Below are positions 59,701-64,000 of a DNA stretch of 64,000 nucleotides, one piece after another (the stretch's first letter is position 1; each line of letters starts with the position of its first letter). The position numbers and the translations under genes are program-made. Source of the DNA: Actinomadura_E scrupuli (lineage in GTDB: Bacteria; Actinomycetota; Actinomycetes; Streptosporangiales; Streptosporangiaceae); contig NZ_JBPCCU010000003.1 in assembly GCF_050971785.1 (NCBI RefSeq), forward strand, positions 124,001 to 188,000. The letters run 5' to 3'. The notes under the pieces are model-generated. The model ran no database searches. It was not told the DNA's origin and saw only the letters and a program-made list of their open reading frames with translations.

Positions 59701-60271
59701 GGTCGTGCAGGCCGAAGACGCTGTGGCAGTTGGGATAGAAGGCGGCGAACGTCGGCTCGCCGTACCCGACCGCGGTGAGAGCCGGGAGATAGCCGGATCG
59801 GTCGGTGGCCGGCTTCCACACCGACAAGGGGACGCGGCGGCCGAGACGGCGGTACGGCCCCCGCGGCCCCTCGACGGGGTACACGATCGCCGCGACGTTG
59901 TCGTCGGACAGGAAGTCACTCTCGACGATCCATTCGGCCTCAACCTGGTCGGCGTTGCTGCGGGTCACCAGCCATCGGTTCGGCACGGTGGGTACCAGGG
60001 TCGAGCCGTCGTCGGCTTGGACGAGCCGGGTCAGCGCGTCCGGCAGGGCCCAGTGCAGATGAATTCCGGGCTTGAGCCGGAAATCGCGATCCTGGAAGGG
60101 CGCCGGCAGCACGATCTCGCTGACATAAGGAAGATCCGGATTACGGTCCCTTCCGGTGACGGGGTCGCGATAGGGGAGGCGGCTGAAATCGGCTGTGGGC
60201 TCGACAACTTCCAGATCGTTCGTCAAACACAGTGCGTCCAGATGCACGGGCACGACCAACACACCGCTCAT
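56738..60271 (-). CDS. Giant protein of unknown function, first gene of the operon (1177 aa)
   Basis: ATG 60271 (MSGVLVVPVHLDALCLTNDL) follows AGGGAAA at seven bases; the reading is open to 60316 without another site. A conserved segment near residues 45-90 (LPYVSEIVLPAPFQDRDFRL, LKPGIHLHWALPDALTRLVQ) resembles proteins annotated only as hypothetical in other phyla. There is no signal peptide or membrane helix. The middle has heptad-like helices (ERKIDYLGEEIARSGEQELA, DLDRARQGVTALREQLFADW). The C-terminal half is beta-rich (LTLELMGWPAVHQDWNVFRQ, GEVHATSGVLPCRSLRIPAE). It opens the operon and should be its largest scaffold. Function unknown. Confidence 0.75.
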   Translation of the reverse strand: MSGVLVVPVHLDALCLTNDLEVVEPTADFSRLPYRDPVTGRDRNPDLPYVSEIVLPAPFQDRDFRLKPGIHLHWALPDALTRLVQADDGSTLVPTVPNRWLVTRSNADQVEAEWIVESDFLSDDNVAAIVYPVEGPRGPYRRLGRRVPLSVWKPATDRSGYLPALTAVGYGEPTFAAFYPNCHSVFGLHDPGYPGNPPRGLRYEVVGWYDDPRQDAVAGLGDDPAWREAYRTRLGWTVSPDDTMDGGLGGAAPYRMACYAQLTFTVDTKSIAGTGGRAVRNPLLVGPDAETGVCVGNTATEALAAHLGTVLPEMPETPGMPAVQADAVEDLLEALAFADELETKPLDLGAALLEARHTNTFHEVPSGTLWTLRRQDESGDVTAEQRQSRERLTVPHELSDRLNLLNRAQTDLDRARQGVTALREQLFADWYKYQLCAYPSDSRLDSYPDQDEVRFFLERKIDYLGEEIARSGEQELAGARAGVDTSLAALNVTAATARARYVLQEVPAPPYQLPNEPVVLLTGTAATPSDRYGQDGALHPSGLLECAVTAADHPDLSTAEQVRALRAEAAAAIGALRAPGFAIGTWQHPPWHPVLLQWEVEFFPTTSGNNLDPGDRHYHDDFITRNYVLPDRAVELQPVRNVPYKAANVYTGTSILSPGARPVLSARVLRYLQGTVLPLYNLAVQPTVSGDDFLADPTAVLDWFTAHGQDQRLTLLIQIYRHLVVHEDSNLSCVLGGFNEALLMRKLTRQLPVADPLGFPSYQEFAARVAAAVDGQSRHAPQPLSDFNPIRAGALRLLRLRIVDSFGSTLDVNVDRIHTTTQLRVPGHPDWVAMPPRLAQPARLSFTWLDAEHDVQQMNGLPDTSPICGWLVPNNLDDSLAVYAADGSAVGALYALADLDGPGTAQWREPPGAPATPVEAIANRHLRAVVQRLRDDGPTALGTLLGDLDDALQAIEPEDYAQHRGRAVLMGRPIAVVRAELTLELMGWPAVHQDWNVFRQDMRRASRETNRFPLVRFPIRIGEHEQLNDAVLGFWVEDSAQRLGPTFHSVQGARDPIMQAIDLPPQFLTMLVDPRGEVHATSGVLPCRSLRIPAELFRDALRGMAVGFFTAPVLTDADHVALPLPNEPGFTWSWQEATRTGWLEQAEPPQPDARIPVRPTLREGWSTLRPAPEQGNG

Positions 60272-61106
60272 ACAGAGATTTCCCTGCTCACTGTCCCTTC
60301 GGCACGTGATCATCACGGTACCGGCGAGAATTCGTTCTGTGAAGACCGGGCCATTTCGCGGCGCCCCGACGCGCTCCTTTCAACCCTCTCACCGGCCCCA
60401 GAGTCTTGATAAGGTCTGGTCCGTTATCCGGATGATGACTTGCGTTCAGCATGCCGCTGCCAGGGTGTTCAGTGCGGTGCGCCGGAGAAAATCCCATTAT
60501 GGTCACGGCTCGTCAGGGCACGTCCGAGATCGACTGAAATCCTCATAAGGGGCGTGAATTTAAGTGATCGGTGGCAGGGCGTGTGAGGCGGGCCGCCGAG
60601 TGCCAGCGACGTGATCGGTCACCGAGTGTGACCGAGTGACGACGCCGGATCTCGAAGTGGAGGTCTCCCGATGACGGTGGCGACGTCCGCGACCGGAAGT
60701 GACAATCTTGTAGCGCAGGCCGACGCGGCAGGCCGGGCAGATCCCAGTACTTGACCGCGCCGAGATCGGCGCCTCTCCCTTCCGGTCGCGTCAGGAAGAT
60801 CGAGGGTGAGACAGCGGCCAGCGAGCTGGCAGCCGGTGCCCGCCAGGCGGAAGGAGCTCATCTTGTGGTGCCCGGGCCAAGGTATATCCGGGCGAAGGCG
60901 ACACCTTCGCCCGTGACGACCACCTTGATCGTGTCTGCGGCCATCACCGACGCACCGTAAGCGCTCATCCGGCCGGCTCGTTCCTTCCCGCAGTATCCGC
61001 GCGTCGCGGCACTTCATCAGCCCTGGCGGCCTCAGGCGCGAGCCTTGACGCCCGCACGAAGGCGCCCTCACCAATCTCGAACGCGACGTGCTCTGGCTGA
61101 CGGAGG
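60272..61106. other. 835-bp region upstream of the large operon
   Basis: The left 250 bp, with lower GC around 60,400-60,560, should hold the operon promoter; TTGAAAGG on the minus strand near 60,384 is a possible -35 element. Further right only short decayed readings are seen: minus-strand ADTIKVVVTGEGVAFARIY near 60,885-60,945 and LGAVKYWDLPGLPRRPAL near 60,720-60,770. No intact gene is supported. Confidence 0.45.
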
Positions 61107-61754
61107 TTACCGAGGCGGTGCTGTGGGCCGGCGGGCGAACAGGATCGCGCCCGGCGTCGGCTCGTCCGGATTCAGCAGGTGCTGCGCCTCTACGGTGAAG
61201 CCCGCCTCGCGGAGCCAGCCGGCCACGCGGGACGGTTGGCGGCGGTGCCCATGCGCCCGCGTGGGCTGGTCGCAGTCACCCCTGGTCTTGTTCTTTGGCT
61301 CGTCACCGACGTGGAATCCTACGGCCAGTACCCCACCCGGCCGCAGGACCCGGTGGAAGTGTCCGAGCACGCCCGGCATCGCCTCGTCGGGGATGTGGAT
61401 CAGCGACCACCATGCGAGCACGCCGGCGAGGGACTCGTCGGCGAGCTGCAGGTCGGTCATCGAACCGACTTCGAACCGCGCGCCGGGGTGCTCGCGGCGG
61501 GCGATCTCGATCATCGCGGGTGACAGGTCGATGCCGAACGCGTCCGCGCCCAGCTCCCGCAGCAGGGCGGTGGTGTGTCCCGGCCCGCAGCCCACGTCGG
61601 CGACGGGCCCGCCGTCGATCGCGCGGACCAGGTCGGCGAACAGCACGACCCCCGCGCGAACGTGGAGCCGCCTGTCGAGCAGGTCGCGGGTCTCGTCGGC
61701 GTAGCGGGCCGCGATGGTGTCGTAGGAGTTCCGGGTATCGGTCAACCAGGTCAT
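61107..61754 (-). CDS. Class I SAM-dependent methyltransferase
   Basis: ATG 61754 (MTWLTDTRNSYDTIAARYAD) is preferred to the open frame up to 61886, giving 215 residues. SAM motifs are PVADVGCGPGHTTALLRELG (motif I), FGIDLSPAMIEIARREHPG (acidic motif II) and VLAWWSLIHIPDEAMPGVL. HRVLRPGGVLAVGFHVGDEP is motif III. The N-terminal YDTIAARYADET is typical of the UbiE/Methyltransf_25 group acting on small molecules. The C-terminus WLREAGFTVEAQHLLNP fits. The gene is isolated; the substrate is unknown. Confidence 0.9.
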   Translation of the reverse strand: MTWLTDTRNSYDTIAARYADETRDLLDRRLHVRAGVVLFADLVRAIDGGPVADVGCGPGHTTALLRELGADAFGIDLSPAMIEIARREHPGARFEVGSMTDLQLADESLAGVLAWWSLIHIPDEAMPGVLGHFHRVLRPGGVLAVGFHVGDEPKNKTRGDCDQPTRAHGHRRQPSRVAGWLREAGFTVEAQHLLNPDEPTPGAILFARRPTAPPR

Positions 61755-61860
61755 CAGGGGACCGTAGCCCGTCCAACCGACGAAACTCGCCCTGGCCCCG
61801 GGCTCTGATGTGTTACGTCGCGGAGGCCGCGGCCGCGGTGGTGGTGACGAATCCCGGAGA

Positions 61861-62150
61861 TCAGGAGGCAGCTTCGTTTGCGCCATGGTGAAAGTCGCCG
61901 GTGCCCGGGAAGTTCACCGGGCGAACACCCCGAACGTCGCGGATGTCGCGCAGCGCGGTCACGGCGGCGTCCGCCTTGCCGGGGTCCGGCATCACGGCGA
62001 TGCCCACCGTCATCAGCAGCGCGCCCGATTGGTCGGCGTAGGTGGCCCGCAGGACCGTGACGCAGCCGTTCTTGAGGACCACCTCGGCGACCTGCGGGTC
62101 CAGTGCCAGGGCGCAACCGGCCTGCGGGGTGACGCCGATCCGGTGAGCCT
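61861..62150 (-). pseudogene. Remnant of an actinomycete exported/membrane protein
   Basis: The minus-strand reading HRIGVTPQAGCALALDPQVA, then EVVLKNGCVTVLRATYADQS and MTVGIAVMPDPGKADAA, is part of an actinobacterial family with a conserved (V)xPQPGC...LRATYxD pattern. It lacks the expected N-terminal helix and stops early at 61861. Upstream frames are disrupted. A short plus-strand frame at 62,180-62,330 (VYAVFEHIEPRDDRLPFWL) may be part of another lost gene. Confidence 0.5.
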
Positions 62151-62439
62151 CTCGCTTGTCTCCGAACTGCTCGTTCAGCGGTCTACGCCGTCTTCGAGCA
62201 CATCGAGCCAAGAGACGACCGGCTGCCCTTCTGGCTCGACCTGACCGTGCCAGACGACCGGTTCGTAGCATCCAGCCTGCTCCAGCAATCACCACACCCT
62301 GGATCCGCCCTCTACGCCGCCACCGGAGACAACAATGGTGTTCGGTCCGTTCGTCCAGGAAGCCCGTCTGCCCGATGACTGCGTAACTTGTGCTCACGAT
62401 CGACCAGTGCGGTGATCCGGTCCAGGGTGTTGGCGTCAT

Positions 62440-63204
62440 TCACCGGTCCTCCTGCGGTTGTTGTGGCTGGGATAGACGTGTCTCGGGGTCCGACAGGAGT
62501 GATGCGACCCGGACGCGAAGAAGGTCGTTCTCGGCCTCGAGGGCGTCAATGCGGCGCCGAAGCGGTTGCAGCACGGGTGACAATTCTTCGGCTGTATAGC
62601 GCGGAGTGATGTGCTGAGGGCAGTTCCAGTCGAACGCTTTGACCTCGACGCGCACCTCACGTTCGACAATCGCCCGGTACCCCGGGACCGCGGACGCACT
62701 TGATGACGGTCCTTGGTGGCGTACGTCGTTGATGGTCGCGACTCCGAAGATCTTGAGGCGCAGCCGGCGGGCGTAGTCCATGAAGATGATGGATATGCGC
62801 GGGTCGTGCGCCACGTTGCCGGTGCTGATGTACTGACGATTGCCTCGGAAGTCGGCCCAGGCCAGGGTGTGCTCGTCGGGGGCTGTCACGAATCCTGGTG
62901 GGCCGCCGCGGAACTGGACGTACGGCCAACCGCTGGTGGCGACCGTCGCCAGATAGAAGCCGTCCCGTCCGGCGATGAAGTCTCGTTCAGTGCGGCCCAA
63001 GGGATCCTTGAGCTGATCGAGTCCATCGGTCCTCGCAGCCTCGGTGTTCGAAGCTGAGCCCGTCCCGTCTGCCGCCCCGATGCTCGAAGGCCTCGGGCCG
63101 GAGAGATGCCGGTCCGTGTGGTCGATAGCGGTCCGGCTGCCGTACCGTTCCTGCGCGTCCAGGACCGGCTCGGTGAATGCGATCGAATGGTAGTTGCGGC
63201 TCAT
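62440..63204 (-). CDS. Pyridoxamine-5'-phosphate-oxidase-family (flavin split barrel) protein
   Basis: ATG 63204 (MSRNYHSIAFTEPVLDAQER) has GGGGGGA five bases upstream; the longer frame to 63513 runs across an IS fragment. The 254 residues contain the split-barrel segments FIAGRDGFYLATVATSGWPY and VQFRGGPPGFVTAPDEHTLA (FMN phosphate contacts), then WADFRGNRQYISTGNVAHDP, RISIIFMDYARRLRLKIFG. The last 55 residues are helical with Glu/Leu heptads (LQPLRRRIDALEAENDLLRV), a likely coiled coil. Such proteins bind FMN or F420 and reduce small molecules. The exact substrate is unknown. Confidence 0.87.
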   Translation of the reverse strand: MSRNYHSIAFTEPVLDAQERYGSRTAIDHTDRHLSGPRPSSIGAADGTGSASNTEAARTDGLDQLKDPLGRTERDFIAGRDGFYLATVATSGWPYVQFRGGPPGFVTAPDEHTLAWADFRGNRQYISTGNVAHDPRISIIFMDYARRLRLKIFGVATINDVRHQGPSSSASAVPGYRAIVEREVRVEVKAFDWNCPQHITPRYTAEELSPVLQPLRRRIDALEAENDLLRVRVASLLSDPETRLSQPQQPQEDR

Positions 63205-63349
63205 CTGTCCCCCCTCGTCGGAGCGAGCCTCATGCTCGCAGTCTGCTTGGTCCGTTGCGATGCAGGAAAAGCCGCGACTGGGCGGCCAGGTCGCCGAAGC
63301 TACGTGGGTGCAGTGGAGGAAGAGTGAAGACCCTGTGCACCGTTGCGCC

Positions 63350-63731
63350 GGGCCGACAGCGCCGTCAAGCGGATCTTCGACCGGCTGCTGGACGAGCACG
63401 GTGCGGTGGAGGTGACCTATCCGATGGTGCGGGCTCATGTCGCTGATCGCCGCCCGTAGATACGGATCGAGGCGGGCCGCGGGCCGCTGAACGCGTTCAT
63501 CCCGCAGACCCATCTGCCGGGGCGGAAGCCGAGGTCGACTTCGGGGACGTGACGATCCGTCTGGCCGGTGAGCAGGTCAAGGTCTACCTGTTCGCGATGC
63601 GCCTGTCGTATTCCGGCAAGGCGGTGCACCGCATCTTCGCCTCCTGCGGTCGAAGGCCACCTCCACCCTCTCAGCGTGCTGGGCGGCGTCCCCTGCGGCA
63701 AGGTGCGCTATGACAACCTGCGGGCCGCGGT
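63350..63731 (+). mobile_element. istA: IS21-family transposase (IstA) fragment
   Basis: Plus-strand frames read SAVKRIFDRLLDEHGAVEV, MVRAHVADRRP, RIEAGRGPLNAFIPQTHLPG, AEVDFGDVTIRLAGEQVKVY, LFAMRLSYSGKAVHRIFASC and LSVLGGVPCGKVRYDNLRAA. This is the IstA order from the DNA-binding part into the integrase domain (AEVDFG contains the first catalytic Asp). Two or more frameshifts break it and both ends are missing, including IstB. It is a dead fragment that truncates the monooxygenase-like gene to its right. Confidence 0.88.
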
Positions 63732-63877
63732 CGCATCGATCGGCTCGTGGACCGAATAATGAAGGCATTCCGGGTCGGCGTTGATCGAGTCGGCGAACTC
63801 GCGTAGGAGGCCGATCAGAGCGTCGCGCTTATCATCCGCCGGCTGGAGCGGTTGTTAATAAATACCACCGTGGCCAT
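63732..63877 (-). pseudogene. Remnant of an antibiotic-biosynthesis-monooxygenase (ABM) domain protein
   Basis: The ATG at 63877 with AGGAGG gives MATVVFINN; after a frameshift the reading continues as DDKRDALIGLLREFADSINA and DPECLHYSVHEP. That is the start of an ABM-fold quinol-monooxygenase-like protein (MATVVFIxK...KRDALI..LREFAD...GCLHYSVHE). It is then cut by the IS21 fragment. About half of the usual 95-100 residues survive. Confidence 0.75.
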
Positions 63878-63896
63878 GTTCCCTCCTGGAGAGTCT

Positions 63897-64000
63897 TCAG
63901 AGGACCTCGGCGCCCAAGGCGATGTCGAAGCCGGCGCCGTTGCGTGCCAGGCCCACCAGGAGGATGCCGGCCCATTCAAGGACGTAGGCCATCTCGAGCC
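63897..64000 (-). CDS. Partial gene, C-terminus of an unidentified protein
   Basis: The frame enters from the right edge and reads LEMAYVLEWAGILLVGLARN followed by GAGFDIALGAEVL and a stop at 63897, 20 bp upstream of the ABM remnant start. The hydrophobic AYVLEWAGILLVGL could be a membrane helix or buried core. Too little is visible to name it. Confidence 0.4.
   Translation of the reverse strand, partial: LEMAYVLEWAGILLVGLARNGAGFDIALGAEVL

Noticed and set aside
47009..60271. Contractile injection system or prophage tail
   Set aside because: No sheath, tube, baseplate wedge, AAA or tape-measure gene was recognised; only the fibre-like motif suggests a phage link.
57935..60409. 824-residue plus-strand reading opposite the 1177-aa gene
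   Set aside because: Shadow frame; no motif, no ribosome site, covers the operon promoter region.
62440..63513. 357-residue flavin protein starting at 63513
   Set aside because: The first 100 codons run antisense to the IS21 fragment; the ribosome site and family start are at 63204.

Overview
The window is high-GC DNA from an actinomycete, most likely a sporulating filamentous one of the Streptosporangium/Nonomuraea/Streptomyces kind. The evidence is marker families: an XRE + DUF397 + histidine-kinase-like ATPase trio (abaA/whiJ type), a DUF222/HNH '13E12' protein, a RamB-type regulator divergent from isocitrate lyase, glucosyl-3-phosphoglycerate synthase, and CMRxxG lipoprotein and SnoaL/NTF2 families. 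GTG starts and 4-bp ATGA/GTGA overlaps are common. No tRNA, rRNA or CRISPR array was seen. Genus assignment is inference.

Layout. 1-4.9 kb: HxlR regulator with FMN reductase and a truncated VOC gene, a DUF222/HNH protein, and the XRE/DUF397/ATPase trio. 5-9.3 kb: ATC-hydrolase-like protein, class II aldolase divergent from a PucR-type regulator, LLM flavin oxidoreductase, DUF1232 membrane protein. 9.5-16.5 kb: LysE exporter, AraC regulator, unknown protein, aldehyde dehydrogenase, two tandem acidic paralogues, membrane protein. 16.5-27.8 kb: SnoaL-like protein, three-gene ABC-2 exporter operon, secreted M1 metallopeptidase, isocitrate lyase/RamB, GpgS, acyl-CoA dehydrogenase, lipoprotein. Much of this part is carbon-metabolism housekeeping.

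27.8-39.1 kb is a decaying stress/redox island. Intact genes are a UBP zinc finger, glutathione-independent formaldehyde dehydrogenase, an NTF2-like protein, a DUF1931 histone-fold protein, a cyclic-nucleotide-binding/thioredoxin-reductase-like fusion, an epoxide hydrolase and a WYL regulator. Between them lie remnants of an XRE-type regulator, a baeRF-like protein, an alcohol dehydrogenase, DnaK, a membrane protein, an alpha/beta hydrolase and a TPR protein.

39.1-46.0 kb is a cell-envelope/sugar module: a GT87-like membrane mannosyltransferase, then an overlapping operon of GT2 glycosyltransferase, DUF2064 transferase, SAM methyltransferase, membrane-anchored sulfite-oxidase-fold molybdoenzyme and small membrane protein. 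A decayed second molybdoenzyme and a dTDP-rhamnose-4-epimerase-like gene follow.

47.0-60.3 kb is the most unusual part: six leftward genes spanning about 13 kb, joined by 4-8-bp overlaps or an 8-nt gap. They encode a giant unknown protein (1177 aa), a 69-aa protein, a LamG protein with a tail-fibre-like NVGIGT motif, a ComEC-like metallo-beta-lactamase protein, a 1452-aa DUF6603-type protein and a 591-aa unknown protein. None shows a signal peptide or membrane anchor. No function is known to me; the arrangement suggests one multi-protein assembly. The right end holds a SAM methyltransferase, a pyridoxamine-phosphate-oxidase-like protein and an IS21 transposase fragment inside a decayed monooxygenase gene.
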